Part shown: one piece after another, positions 1 through 7,639 of the stretch
Layout of the letters: each line of letters begins with the position of its first letter
How positions within the stretch are numbered: position 1 is the first letter of the stretch
Source of the DNA: Bacteroidales bacterium
Lineage (GTDB): Bacteria; Bacteroidota; Bacteroidia; Bacteroidales; Bacteroidaceae
Length of the DNA: 29,096 nt
Direction: 5' to 3'
Assembly: GCA_004554665.1 (NCBI GenBank)
Contig: SFKY01000030.1
Coordinates: 1-29,096 of the forward strand
Notes under the pieces: model-generated
Database searches by the model: none
The model's input: the letters and a program-made list of their open reading frames with translations, nothing else
Told to the model about the DNA's origin: nothing
Position numbers and translations under genes: made by a program

Positions 1-490
1 CTGACGAGGCCTGCGAGGCGCCGTCATTGCCGCGCTGCGCATCAAGCTTGCGATCCATAAAGGTGAAGACGGTGTAGGTAATAAGTCCTACGAGCAAGAG
101 CAGTGAGCAGAAGGCCACCGGAGCCACCAGCGAGGTGTCGAATTGCTTCGAAATCATCGGTGCTATCCACATCACGGCAAATACGCCCAGGCGAGCGATG
201 GCCATCTCCAGACCCATCGCCAAGGCCATTTCCTTGCCTTCAAACCATTTTGCTATGGCCTTTGACACCGTGGTGCCGGCCATCTCACAGCCGCAGCCAA
301 AAATCATAAAGCCCAATGAGGCCATCTTGGCGCTTGCGGGCAGCGCTACCCACCAGCTGTCGAGCCAGTGGCACAGCCCTGTGCCTTGAAACCACTCCGT
401 GATGCCGATGAGCTTGATACCGGCACCTATCACCATCAGCAGGCCGCCCAACAGGAACAGCGCGCTCTGCATCTTACTCAATTGTCTCAT
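1..490 (-). CDS. MFS transporter fragment, N-terminally abnormal, runs off the window start
   Basis: An open minus-strand frame of about 163 codons enters from the left edge, so its C-terminus is outside the window. From about residue 60 it reads like a Bacteroidales major facilitator transporter, with the stretch AKWFEGKEMALAMGLEMA followed by hydrophobic segments. Complete members have roughly 80-100 residues before this, including the first two membrane helices and the D-x-x-G-x-R loop; these are missing. The frame instead begins MRQLSKMQSALFLLGG, which resembles the start of an unrelated small Bacteroidales membrane protein. A stop lies in frame a few codons upstream of the ATG at 490, so no longer N-terminus exists here. 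The ATG at 490 overlaps the end of ftsB by 17 bases; an ATG at 472 is the alternative. It may be a fusion by deletion or a decayed gene. Transporter relatedness is fairly sure, function is not. Confidence 0.6.
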   Translation of the reverse strand, partial: MRQLSKMQSALFLLGGLLMVIGAGIKLIGITEWFQGTGLCHWLDSWWVALPASAKMASLGFMIFGCGCEMAGTTVSKAIAKWFEGKEMALAMGLEMAIARLGVFAVMWIAPMISKQFDTSLVAPVAFCSLLLLVGLITYTVFTFMDRKLDAQRGNDGASQASS

Positions 491-809
491 TGCTATTATC
501 GGGTTTGATATCGTCACTCAACACATAGATATCCTCGTCGTCGGCCTTCATGAAATAGCGCTCACGGGCTATCTTCTCAATCGCTTTCGGGTCGTGCTTC
601 AGTTCCTTCAACTGCTTGGAATCCAAATCATTACGATGATTGTAGCGCTCTATTTCCTCTTTCAGTTCGCTAATCTGCATCTCATACTGGATGCGTCTCA
701 TAAAACTGTTGTCGTCTATCACGCCGACAACCAACACCCCCAACACCACCACAATGAGATACTTGTAATGGTTCAGCAGTTCCCAGAACACTCCTATGCG
801 AATACTCAT
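474..809 (-). CDS. FtsB/DivIC-type septum formation initiator
   Basis: A 111-residue bitopic division protein of the FtsB/DivIC family, which in other bacteria joins the FtsL-FtsQ (DivIB) complex that activates septal peptidoglycan synthesis. It has a short cytoplasmic N-terminus, one membrane segment (about residues 15-32, YLIVVVLGVLVVGVI), then a charged coiled coil (EMQISELKEEIERYNHRNDLD) and the family's C-terminal stretch ending ARERYFMKADDEDIYVL. The start is taken at 809 (MSIRIGVFWELL) rather than the ATG at 827, because 827 lies against the TAnnTTTG element at 829-836. The gene diverges from dnaX and overlaps the next minus-strand frame, suggesting co-transcription with it. FtsB and DivIC are not separable at this level, so no symbol is given. 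Confidence 0.88.
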   Translation of the reverse strand: MSIRIGVFWELLNHYKYLIVVVLGVLVVGVIDDNSFMRRIQYEMQISELKEEIERYNHRNDLDSKQLKELKHDPKAIEKIARERYFMKADDEDIYVLSDDIKPDNSNETIE

Positions 810-828
810 AATCCTATCTTTTGGCATG

Positions 829-836
829 CAAAAATA
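829..836 (-). promoter_or_regulatory. Candidate -7 element for ftsB/divIC
   Basis: On the minus strand the sequence reads TATTTTTG, matching the Bacteroidota TAnnTTTG -7 element, about 20 bases before the preferred start at 809. No clear -33 TTTG is seen at the usual distance. Confidence 0.5.
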
Positions 837-846
837 CTCAATAAAA

Positions 847-877
847 TTGACATTCTCGACTTTTTTAATTACTTTTG
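847..877 (+). promoter_or_regulatory. dnaX promoter (-33 TTG, -7 TACTTTTG)
   Basis: TACTTTTG at 870-877 fits TAnnTTTG, and TTG at 847-849 lies 20 bases upstream, the usual Bacteroidota spacing. It sits 80 bases before the dnaX start and supports that start over longer in-frame extensions, which would begin upstream of transcription. Confidence 0.65.
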
Positions 878-956
878 CAATGAAATTGTCTACAATCCGC
901 GGTTTGTCAGAACAACCGGGATGACACTACTGCAACCCATACATCATTACATACAA

Positions 957-2750
957 ATGGAAGAATATATTGTTTCGGCAAGAAAGTACCGGCCTACGAC
1001 CTTTGACACCGTCGTAGGACAAGCCGCACTCACCACCACACTGAAGAATGCGGTCAAGAGCGGGAAACTTGCCCATGCCTACCTCTTCTGCGGGCCGCGA
1101 GGCGTAGGAAAAACCACCTGCGCCCGCATCTTCGCCAAGACCATCAACTGTATGAACCCCACCAGTGAGGGGGAAGCCTGCAACGAGTGCGAGAGCTGTA
1201 AGTCGTTTAACGAGCAACGGTCTTACAATATCTTCGAGCTCGACGCAGCCAGTAACAACTCTGTGGAAAACATCAAGGCTCTCATGGAGCAGACACGCAT
1301 CGCCCCACAGATAGGCAGGTACAAGGTGTTTATCATCGACGAGGTACACATGCTCTCCACGGCCGCCTTCAACGCCTTCCTCAAGACGCTGGAGGAACCG
1401 CCCGCACACGTCATCTTCATCCTCGCCACCACCGAGAAGCACAAGATACTGCCCACCATCATCAGCCGTTGCCAAATATACGACTTTGAGCGTATGACCG
1501 TGCCTGCCATCGTGAACCACCTGAAATCGGTGGCCGAAAGAGAAGGCATCACGGTAGAGGACCAGGCCTTGCACATGATAGCCGAGAAGGCCGACGGCGG
1601 CATGCGCGACGCACTCTCCATCTTCGACCAGGCTGCCAGCTTCAGCCAAGGCAACATCACCTACCAAAAGGTGCTCGAAGACCTCAACATCCTCGACAAC
1701 GAGTATTATTTCCAAATTGTCGATTTGGCCATCGGCAACAAAGTGCCCGACATCATGATGCTCTTCAACTCGATACTGTCCAAAGGATTCGACGGTGGGT
1801 TGCTGATCAACGGACTGGCCAGCCACATTCGCAACGTGCTCATGGCCAAAGACCCAGCCACCACTTCGCTCTTGGAGGTAAGCCAGCAGCAACAGGAGCG
1901 CTACCGACAGCAGGCAACCCAATGTCCTACACCTTTTCTATATAAGGCGCTGAAGCTACTCAACCAGTGTGACATCAACTACCGCACAAGCAGCAACAAG
2001 CGTCTGCTGGCAGAAATCACCCTGATACAGGTGGCACAAATCACACAACCAGACGAGGAAGGAGACAGCGCGGGGCGTAGCCCCAGAAGATTGAAATCCC
2101 TGTTCCAGAAAATGGCAGCAACCCAGCTCAAAGCGGCCAGACAGGTGACCGCTGCCGGGAGTCACGCATCGCAACAACCGAAGGCCACGCCCTGCGCGAC
2201 AGCTGCCCCCATGCCTTCAGCCCAGCCTTCAACCGCCACACCGGCACCACAGCCTGCGAAGCCCAAGCCCCGCATCAGGCTCAACAGTATCGGCGACACC
2301 TTTGATGTATTGCTCAACGGAGAACGGAAGACACAGCAGGCACAGCAGCCCGCCGACGAGCCTGCCGCTCCACCCACTTCTGCCAACCAGCCATTCACCG
2401 AGGACGAAGTAGCCCACGAGTGGATACTCATGTGCAACCGCATGCCCCAAAACATGTTGGGGTTGGCCACAAGAATGAAAAACGTACTGCCTAAAATCAC
2501 AGAATATCCCAATATCGAGGTAGTGATCGACAACGACATCCTGCATGGCCAGATACTTCCCATCAAGGGCCGGATCGAGAAAACCCTGCAGAATGCCCTG
2601 CACCATGCAGACATCCACCTGACGCTGCGCGTGGCCGCACCCGAAGAGATAAAACGGATTCCGACCAAGCGGGAAGTGCTCGCCGAAATGCTCAAGGAGA
2701 ACAAAGCCATCTCCAAACTCTGCCAAGCCCTCGACTTGCAGATGGCATAG
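957..2750 (+). CDS. dnaX: DNA polymerase III subunit gamma/tau
   Basis: Clamp-loader ATPase of the replicative polymerase, 597 residues. The N-terminal AAA+ domain shows Walker A GPRGVGKTT (about 46-54), a zinc-binding cysteine set (C65, C75, C78, C81), Walker B IIDEVHML (about 126-133) and the SRC arginine-finger motif (170-172). A collar domain follows, then a low-complexity Ala/Pro/Gln linker (about 390-470) and a C-terminal tau-type region. The open frame extends upstream to 399, but that stretch is antisense to ftsB and precedes the promoter at 847-877. The ATG at 957 gives the family's typical start, MEEYIVSARKYRP. The gene is divergent from ftsB/divIC and convergent with the thiamin operon. 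No programmed frameshift site was identified. Confidence 0.96.
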   Translation: MEEYIVSARKYRPTTFDTVVGQAALTTTLKNAVKSGKLAHAYLFCGPRGVGKTTCARIFAKTINCMNPTSEGEACNECESCKSFNEQRSYNIFELDAASNNSVENIKALMEQTRIAPQIGRYKVFIIDEVHMLSTAAFNAFLKTLEEPPAHVIFILATTEKHKILPTIISRCQIYDFERMTVPAIVNHLKSVAEREGITVEDQALHMIAEKADGGMRDALSIFDQAASFSQGNITYQKVLEDLNILDNEYYFQIVDLAIGNKVPDIMMLFNSILSKGFDGGLLINGLASHIRNVLMAKDPATTSLLEVSQQQQERYRQQATQCPTPFLYKALKLLNQCDINYRTSSNKRLLAEITLIQVAQITQPDEEGDSAGRSPRRLKSLFQKMAATQLKAARQVTAAGSHASQQPKATPCATAAPMPSAQPSTATPAPQPAKPKPRIRLNSIGDTFDVLLNGERKTQQAQQPADEPAAPPTSANQPFTEDEVAHEWILMCNRMPQNMLGLATRMKNVLPKITEYPNIEVVIDNDILHGQILPIKGRIEKTLQNALHHADIHLTLRVAAPEEIKRIPTKREVLAEMLKENKAISKLCQALDLQMA

Positions 2751-2805
2751 CTGGCTTTGGCAAGCGTGGAGGACAAGTTACTGTTCTATATTTTAGAGGT
2801 AAAAA

Positions 2806-3339
2806 CTACCATACACTTCCCAGCATGGCGGCACCACCAAAGTGCCATCTCTGGAGTTGGGGAATGCGCTGGAGAGTAACACCACCCAGCGCTACCACCT
2901 TATAGTCGATGATGCCGCGGGCGGCAGCATCGTCCAACTGGGCGGCCGTGAAGGCTGCGGAGTAGCCTTTCTTGGAAATGCTGTCGAAGATGGGACTTAG
3001 GAATACGTAGTCCATCGATGCTTTGCGCACTGCCACCTCTTCCAAGGTATGGCAGGAGCACGACAAGTGCCCACTGTACCCCACCGGCGGCTCCGGATGC
3101 CGGCCGTTGAGGTGCAATCCGTGCAGGGGAAAGCGGTCACGGAGCTCAAGATGGTCATGCACCACGATACGCCGCTGGCACCATTCGGGTAGCGAGGCGA
3201 GCAAGCCGGCGCACGATTCGAGGTCAGAACCGGGCTTGCGCAGGTGCACCAGTTGGATATCTCCAGCCAACAGTTGCACGATGCGCTGCGCCTCTCCCGG
3301 CCAGAAGTCGGGAGAGGTGATAGCAATCAGCCTGAACAT
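2806..3339 (-). CDS. ThiE/TenI-like thiamin phosphate synthase family protein
   Basis: A 177-residue TIM-barrel protein, last gene of the thiamin operon. It belongs to the short Bacteroidales ThiE/TenI-like group: VHLRKPGS near residue 31, IVVHDHLEL, a GLHLNGRHPEPPVG stretch, SCSCHTLEEV, then YVFLSPIFDSISKKGYS and the phosphate-binding end VALGGVT...FGGAAMLGSVW. It is shorter than the ThiE at 5852-6466 and lacks that protein's GPFRFTTTKE motif. It may therefore be a thiazole tautomerase (TenI-type) or a divergent synthase rather than a second true ThiE. It lies 6 bases after the Thi4 gene, which implies coupled expression. Family membership is sure; the exact reaction is inferred from context. 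Confidence 0.85.
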   Translation of the reverse strand: MFRLIAITSPDFWPGEAQRIVQLLAGDIQLVHLRKPGSDLESCAGLLASLPEWCQRRIVVHDHLELRDRFPLHGLHLNGRHPEPPVGYSGHLSCSCHTLEEVAVRKASMDYVFLSPIFDSISKKGYSAAFTAAQLDDAAARGIIDYKVVALGGVTLQRIPQLQRWHFGGAAMLGSVW

Positions 3340-3345
3340 GGCACA

Positions 3346-4119
3346 TCAGCCCTTGAGCCGGGCAATAATCATATCCGCCACCTTCTTTCCGGACATCAAC
3401 ATGCCACCGAAGATGGGTCCCATGCGTGGTGTACCCGACACGGCAGACGAGGCCATGCCGCAGACATACAGTCCGGGGTAAATCTCCTTGGTGCCTTCCA
3501 CCACCAAGCGCTCCCCCTCGGTGACATCGAGCGAACGCTCGCCAATCACCGCACCCGTAGCCGTGGCCAGTTGGATGCCGTTTTTGCGTGCCACCACGCG
3601 GCACATCTCGCTGTCGTGTCCCGTACCGTCGATCACGCAGCGGGCGTAGATATTGAGGGGATCCACATGCAGTCCCTCGCGCAGCACGGGAGTCCAGTTT
3701 ACTACCACACCGCTCACCACATCATTCTTGTAGATGACATCCTCTACCGAATAGCAGTTGAAGATGGTGGCACCGGCATGCACGGCATGGTACAGCAGTG
3801 ACGAGGTGCTCTCTACTGAGTCCATCGTATAGAGACCGTCGCCACATGGCTCGAAGCGGATGGCAAAGTCCTTGACGATAGGCATAGCCTCTTCCTGAAT
3901 GACCAGTTGGTTAAACATCATGGCACCGCCCCACATACCGCCACCGGGCGACAGTTTGCGGTCGAAGAGGGCCACGCGCAGGCCTGCCTTGGCCAGATAA
4001 TAAGCAGCAACGATACCCGATGGCCCTCCGCCTACGATGGCGACATCGAGTTCAAGATTGCGCTGCATTTTCTCAAAATAGGTACTGATAATACCTTTAG
4101 ATACCTGTGTCTCTATCAT
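3346..4119 (-). CDS. thi4: Thi4-type thiazole synthase (ribulose/sulfide-dependent family)
   Basis: A 257-residue Thi4-family flavoprotein-fold enzyme that builds the thiazole half of thiamin from NAD and glycine. It has a dinucleotide-binding loop VAIVGGGPSG (about 27-36), an SPGGGMWGG segment (58-65), a DGTGHDS motif (about 164-170) and the C-terminal GTPRMGPIFGGMLMSGKK signature. Yeast and plant Thi4 carry a sulfur-donating cysteine immediately before GHDG; here that position is threonine. This fits the catalytic, sulfide-using type known from archaea and anaerobes. The ATG at 4119 (MIETQVSKGIISTY) is preferred to 4167, which adds a segment without family character. The gene takes the place of thiG/thiH/thiS/thiF in this operon. 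It follows thiC after about 100 bases of repeat and precedes the TenI-like gene by 6. Confidence 0.9.
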   Translation of the reverse strand: MIETQVSKGIISTYFEKMQRNLELDVAIVGGGPSGIVAAYYLAKAGLRVALFDRKLSPGGGMWGGAMMFNQLVIQEEAMPIVKDFAIRFEPCGDGLYTMDSVESTSSLLYHAVHAGATIFNCYSVEDVIYKNDVVSGVVVNWTPVLREGLHVDPLNIYARCVIDGTGHDSEMCRVVARKNGIQLATATGAVIGERSLDVTEGERLVVEGTKEIYPGLYVCGMASSAVSGTPRMGPIFGGMLMSGKKVADMIIARLKG

Positions 4120-4193
4120 TTGTCTATTAATTTTGAAGAATGTTATACGATTAAGGTAAAAACGCAATCCATGGAAAAGCGTTTAGCGCTTCA

Positions 4194-4240
4194 CCCTTTT
4201 ACCGCTTTACCTTTTTACTTTTTTACCGTTTTACCTTTAC
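4194..4240 (-). repeat. GGTAAAACGG-type low-complexity repeat at the thiC 3' end
   Basis: On the minus strand this stretch is a chain of GGTAAA-like units (GTAAAGGTAAAACGGTAAAA and variants). The same units recur at 16178-16206, 16250-16284 and 16332-16346. The thiC stop codon and last five codons fall inside it. A small stem, AAGCG/CGCTT with T's after it, follows on the minus strand just before thi4 and might weakly attenuate transcription. Confidence 0.6.
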
Positions 4241-5815
4241 ATCCAAGTCACACGCTTCCTTGATGCTATGGCTGATGCGCATGGCGCAGAAGTGAGGACC
4301 GCACATGGTGCAATATTTGCCGCCCACCTCATTGCTCGTCTTGTAGTACTCAAGTGCGCGCTCGGGGTCGAGGGCCAGATTGAACTGGTCTTTCCACCTG
4401 AAGTCGTACCTTGCCTTGCTGATGGCGTTGTCTCTGACCGTGGCGCCAGGGTGTCCCTTGGCGATATCAGCGGCATGGGCAGCAGCCTTGTAGGCAATGA
4501 CACCGTTGCGCACATCTTCCTTGTCGGGCAAAGCCAAATGCTCCTTCGGAGTGACGTAGCAGAGCATCGCCGTGCCATACCACCCTATCATGGCGGCTCC
4601 TATGGCCGAGGTGATGTGATCGTAGCCTGGAGCGATGTCGGTGACAATGGGACCGAGGGTATAGAATGGCGCACCGTGGCACTTCTCTATCTGCCTGTCC
4701 ATGTTTTCCCTGATCTTGTGCATGGGCACATGACCCGGTCCTTCGATAAAGGCCTGCACATCTTTGGCCCATGCACGCTCCACCAGTTCGCCCATCGTGT
4801 CGAGTTCAGCAAACTGAGCCGCATCGTTGGCATCGTAAGTAGAGCCCGGACGCAGTCCGTCGCCCAGCGAGAGCGCCACATCGTAGCGGGCACAGATGTC
4901 GCAGATATCATCGAAGTGCTCGTAGAGGAAACTCTCCTGCTGATGCACGCTGCACCACTTGGAGATGATGCTGCCGCCACGGCTTACCATGCCCGTGAGA
5001 CGATTGTCAGCGAGGTGGATGTTTTGCAAACGTATGCCGCAATGTATCGTAAAGTAGTCCACTCCCTGTTCACACTGCTCGATGAGGGTGTCACGGAATA
5101 TCTCCCATGTCAGATCTTCGGCCTTGCCGTTCACCTTCTCGTAGGCCTGATACATGGGTACGGTTCCCACCGGCACGGGACAGTTGCGCAGTATCCACTC
5201 GCGGGTCTCATGGATATGCTCTCCGGTAGAGAGATCCATGAGCGTATCGCCTCCCCACTTACAGCTCCACACACATTTCTCCACCTCCTCGGCGATGCTG
5301 GAGTTCTGGTGAGAATTGCCGATGTTGGTATTGATTTTCACCAGAAAGTTGGTGCCGATAATCATGGGCTCCGATTCGGGGTGGTTGCGGTTCGACGGAA
5401 TCACGGCACGCCCTGCCGCCACCTCGCTCCGCACAAACTCGGGGGTGATATGGGTATCGATGCCCAACTCACGGCAGTTCATGTTCTCACGAATGGCCAC
5501 ATACTCCATCTCGGGCGTGATGATACCGTGCTTGGCACAGTACATCTGGGTACCCTGCCGCTGCGCAATCCACGGCGCACGCAACTTGGGCAGTCCCCGG
5601 GTAAGGTCTATCTCCACCTCTGGGTCACTGTAAGGGCCGCTGGTGTCGTAAAGATAGACGGGGGCATTGGGCTGTACCACCTGCTCGCCGTTTTCCACAG
5701 TCACAGTGGGGGTGAGCCTCACTCTCCTCATGGCAACCCTGAGCTCGGGATAGATCTGGCCGGGCAGATACACCTTCTCCGAGTCGGGGTAAGTGATTTT
5801 GATATTATTCTCCAT
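4223..5815 (-). CDS. thiC: Phosphomethylpyrimidine synthase ThiC
   Basis: Radical-SAM enzyme converting aminoimidazole ribotide to hydroxymethylpyrimidine phosphate, the pyrimidine half of thiamin; 530 residues. The iron-sulfur ligands C-x2-C-x4-C are near the C-terminus (C502, C505, C510 in YCTMCGPHFC). Other family blocks are NTNIGNSH, VDYFTIHCG, SRGGSIISKWC, LSLGDGLRPG and EGPGHVPMHKI. The start at 5815 (MENNIKITYPDSEKVY) is chosen over 5842, nine codons upstream, because it matches the usual N-terminus. The last residues (VKVKR) are encoded by a low-complexity repeat, so the natural end may have been altered by repeat insertion. Third gene of the TPP-riboswitch operon. Confidence 0.97.
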   Translation of the reverse strand: MENNIKITYPDSEKVYLPGQIYPELRVAMRRVRLTPTVTVENGEQVVQPNAPVYLYDTSGPYSDPEVEIDLTRGLPKLRAPWIAQRQGTQMYCAKHGIITPEMEYVAIRENMNCRELGIDTHITPEFVRSEVAAGRAVIPSNRNHPESEPMIIGTNFLVKINTNIGNSHQNSSIAEEVEKCVWSCKWGGDTLMDLSTGEHIHETREWILRNCPVPVGTVPMYQAYEKVNGKAEDLTWEIFRDTLIEQCEQGVDYFTIHCGIRLQNIHLADNRLTGMVSRGGSIISKWCSVHQQESFLYEHFDDICDICARYDVALSLGDGLRPGSTYDANDAAQFAELDTMGELVERAWAKDVQAFIEGPGHVPMHKIRENMDRQIEKCHGAPFYTLGPIVTDIAPGYDHITSAIGAAMIGWYGTAMLCYVTPKEHLALPDKEDVRNGVIAYKAAAHAADIAKGHPGATVRDNAISKARYDFRWKDQFNLALDPERALEYYKTSNEVGGKYCTMCGPHFCAMRISHSIKEACDLDVKVKR

Positions 5816-5851
5816 ATATAATTTAGGTGTTTGGTAAATCATCTTTAGGGT

Positions 5852-6466
5852 CTATACCGCCAACATCTGCCGCATCTCCTCGACAGGGTCGTCGGCACGG
5901 AGCACCGCCCCGCTCACTGCGATGCCTTGTACACCGGTGTCCATGAGGTCGGGGATGTCGGCACGGGTGATGCCGCCGATGGCCACCACAGGCAGGGAGA
6001 TGGCCGCCTGACGCATCTGCGCCATCAGGCGGCGGTAACCATCGAGCCCGAGTGTCGGGGCAAGCCGCTCCTTGGTGGTGGTGAAGCGGAAGGGGCCACA
6101 ACCTATATAGTCTGCCCCTGCCTGATGGAGGGCAAGTATGTCGTCGAAAGTGTTGGCGGTGCCGCCGATGATGAATTCATGGCCAAGGATTTGCCGAGCC
6201 TCGGCCACGGGCATGTCGGTCCTGCCGAGATGCACGCCGTCAGCTCCCAACGCTTTGGCCAGCCGTACATGGTCATCGATGATGCATACGGCCTCATGGA
6301 CACGGCACAGCGGCAACAGTTGGGCGGCCACACGCCGTATCTCGTCGTCAGTGGCCTGCTTCATGCGCAACTGCACCCACTTGCAGCCTGCCTCGAGAGC
6401 CATCTGCGCACCTTCAAGATAGCCGTAGCGCTCATTCTGATGGGTGATAAACTGGATTGGTATCAT
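5852..6466 (-). CDS. thiE: Thiamine-phosphate synthase
   Basis: A 204-residue TIM-barrel enzyme that joins HMP-pyrophosphate and thiazole phosphate to give thiamin phosphate. Family motifs are present in order: WVQLRMKQ (about 30-37), IIDDHVRLAKALGADGVHLGRTD (about 62-84), GGTANTFDD, YIGCGPFRFTTTKE (the pyrophosphate/thiazole site) and VVAIGGITRADI with the phosphate-binding GIAVSGAVL. Length fits the family. It lies between thiD (35-base gap) and thiC (36-base gap), all on the minus strand behind one riboswitch. This is the better ThiE candidate of the two ThiE/TenI-like genes here. Confidence 0.95.
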   Translation of the reverse strand: MIPIQFITHQNERYGYLEGAQMALEAGCKWVQLRMKQATDDEIRRVAAQLLPLCRVHEAVCIIDDHVRLAKALGADGVHLGRTDMPVAEARQILGHEFIIGGTANTFDDILALHQAGADYIGCGPFRFTTTKERLAPTLGLDGYRRLMAQMRQAAISLPVVAIGGITRADIPDLMDTGVQGIAVSGAVLRADDPVEEMRQMLAV

Positions 6467-6501
6467 ACTGGGTTTGATATTGTTTCTTATCTCATTAAGG
6501 A

Positions 6502-7356
6502 TTACAGCTTAAAAAGCGGCAACGGACTGAAGAAATGGTTGACCGGTCCCCTACCCTGTCCGATGGCCACATCGCTGCCGGCGACAAGCGCCTGTGTCAT
6601 ATAGGTCTTGGCCTGTGCCACAGCCTCCTCGATGGGATGCCCGAGAGCAAGATAGGCGGCGATGGCAGCCGAGAGCGTACAACCCGTGCCGTGGGTGTTG
6701 GGGGTGGCCACCGTGGCTGCCGTGAACTCCCCCTTTAGGCCATCAGCTCCGTACAAGCGATCGGTCTTGGAGCCACCGACAGCATGACCGCCCTTGATGA
6801 GTACATATCCGGCTATCTCGGCGGCTATCCGCATGCCGGCAGCATGGCACGAGGCAGCATCGGTGATGGTCATGTCCGACAGCACTTCGGCCTCGGGAAT
6901 GTTAGGCGTAAGCAAGGTGGCAAGAGGAAGGAGCTGCTGCCGAAACACCTGCATGGCATCGTCGGCCAACAGGGGGCATCCGCTGGTGGAGACCATGATG
7001 GGATCGACCACAATATGGGGTACCGGATAACAGGCAAGGGCGCGGGCTATAGCCTCGATGGTAGCGGCATCGTGTACCATGCCCACCTTGACGGCCGCAG
7101 GACGTATGTCGGTCATCACAGCGTGTATCTGCTCCTCGACCACCGTGGCCGCCACACCCTCCACACCACTCACTCCAAGCGTATTCTGTACGGTGATGGC
7201 CGTGATGGCCGATGCGGCGTACACGCCCAAGGCCGAGAAGGTCTTGATGTCTGCCTGAATGCCAGCCCCGCCACTGCAATCGGAACCGGCAATGGTGAGT
7301 GCGGCGATGTAGTGCCTGGAACGGCTATCCGTCTGTGTGTCAACTTGTTTATCCAT
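6502..7356 (-). CDS. thiD: Hydroxymethylpyrimidine/phosphomethylpyrimidine kinase
   Basis: A 284-residue ribokinase-fold enzyme that phosphorylates HMP and HMP-P to HMP-PP. Seen are IAGSDCSGGAGIQADIKT (about 22-39), VGMVHD (91-96), VVDPIMVSTSG (about 116-126), LTPNIPEAE and the anion-hole motif HGTGCTLSAA (about 222-231) with the catalytic cysteine. About 17 N-terminal residues (MDKQVDTQTDSRSRHY) precede the conserved core; no better internal ATG is evident. It is the first gene after the TPP riboswitch, separated from it by about 180 bases of leader with a stem-loop next to the start codon, so it is the most direct target of riboswitch control. Confidence 0.95.
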   Translation of the reverse strand: MDKQVDTQTDSRSRHYIAALTIAGSDCSGGAGIQADIKTFSALGVYAASAITAITVQNTLGVSGVEGVAATVVEEQIHAVMTDIRPAAVKVGMVHDAATIEAIARALACYPVPHIVVDPIMVSTSGCPLLADDAMQVFRQQLLPLATLLTPNIPEAEVLSDMTITDAASCHAAGMRIAAEIAGYVLIKGGHAVGGSKTDRLYGADGLKGEFTAATVATPNTHGTGCTLSAAIAAYLALGHPIEEAVAQAKTYMTQALVAGSDVAIGQGRGPVNHFFSPLPLFKL

Positions 7357-7366
7357 CTCTATTCCT

Positions 7367-7389
7367 GTCTGTCAGGAGGATAGACAGAC
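7367..7389 (-). promoter_or_regulatory. Stem-loop just upstream of thiD, possible expression platform
   Basis: A perfect 7-bp stem GTCTGTC/GACAGAC with a 9-base loop lies 11 bases before the thiD start codon. No U-run follows, so it is not an intrinsic terminator. It could help the riboswitch control translation initiation. This role is inferred from position only. Confidence 0.4.
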
Positions 7390-7532
7390 CTATCCCCCAT
7401 GCATATAGGCATGCAAGAGGAGCGGGGCAAGACCCTGACAGGCATTGCCAAACAGACGGGAAGGTAAAAATTCGAATGAGAATGGCCGACTTCACGACGA
7501 AGTCTTGCGATACTTATCAGAAGCATTTACAA

Positions 7533-7612
7533 CACGTCCCTACGGCAGCATGACCTGCGTCAGGTTCAATGGGTATAATCTCAGCCCGAGAACCACTCGG
7601 ACACCCCAGGCT
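7533..7612 (-). promoter_or_regulatory. TPP riboswitch (THI element)
   Basis: On the minus strand the conserved THI-box blocks appear in order: GGGGTGTCC, CTGAGATTATACCC, GAACCTGA, CAGGTCATGC and the closing GTAGGGACGTG. This is the thiamin-pyrophosphate aptamer, about 180 bases upstream of thiD and within the leader of the thiD-thiE-thiC-thi4-tenI operon. No strong intrinsic terminator with a U-run is seen between it and thiD, so control of translation initiation is more likely than attenuation. Confidence 0.95.
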
Positions 7613-7631
7613 TGCCTCCTGCAAGCGGTTG

Positions 7632-7639
7632 CAAATATA
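7632..7639 (-). promoter_or_regulatory. Promoter -7 element of the thiamin operon
   Basis: Minus-strand TATATTTG matches TAnnTTTG and is followed by GCAACCGCTT, the same downstream sequence found after the tRNA-Val promoters at 28802 and 29009. It lies about 20 bases upstream of the TPP aptamer, so the riboswitch would be transcribed from its very 5' end. The -33 element is weak. Confidence 0.6.

Noticed and set aside
399..956. N-terminal extension of dnaX
   Set aside because: In frame, but antisense to ftsB/divIC and largely upstream of the dnaX promoter; the family start is at 957.
4268..5821. Long plus-strand open frame opposite thiC
   Set aside because: Antisense shadow of a clearly conserved gene; no family features. 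The same applies to 13975-15321 (minus, opposite rel), 19882-21216 (minus, opposite alaS) and 25581-26894 (minus, opposite the DUF5703 gene).
7488..7504. Intrinsic terminator in the thiamin leader (GACTTC/GAAGTC stem)
   Set aside because: Only a 6-bp stem, and the nearest T-run is about 18 bases further on.
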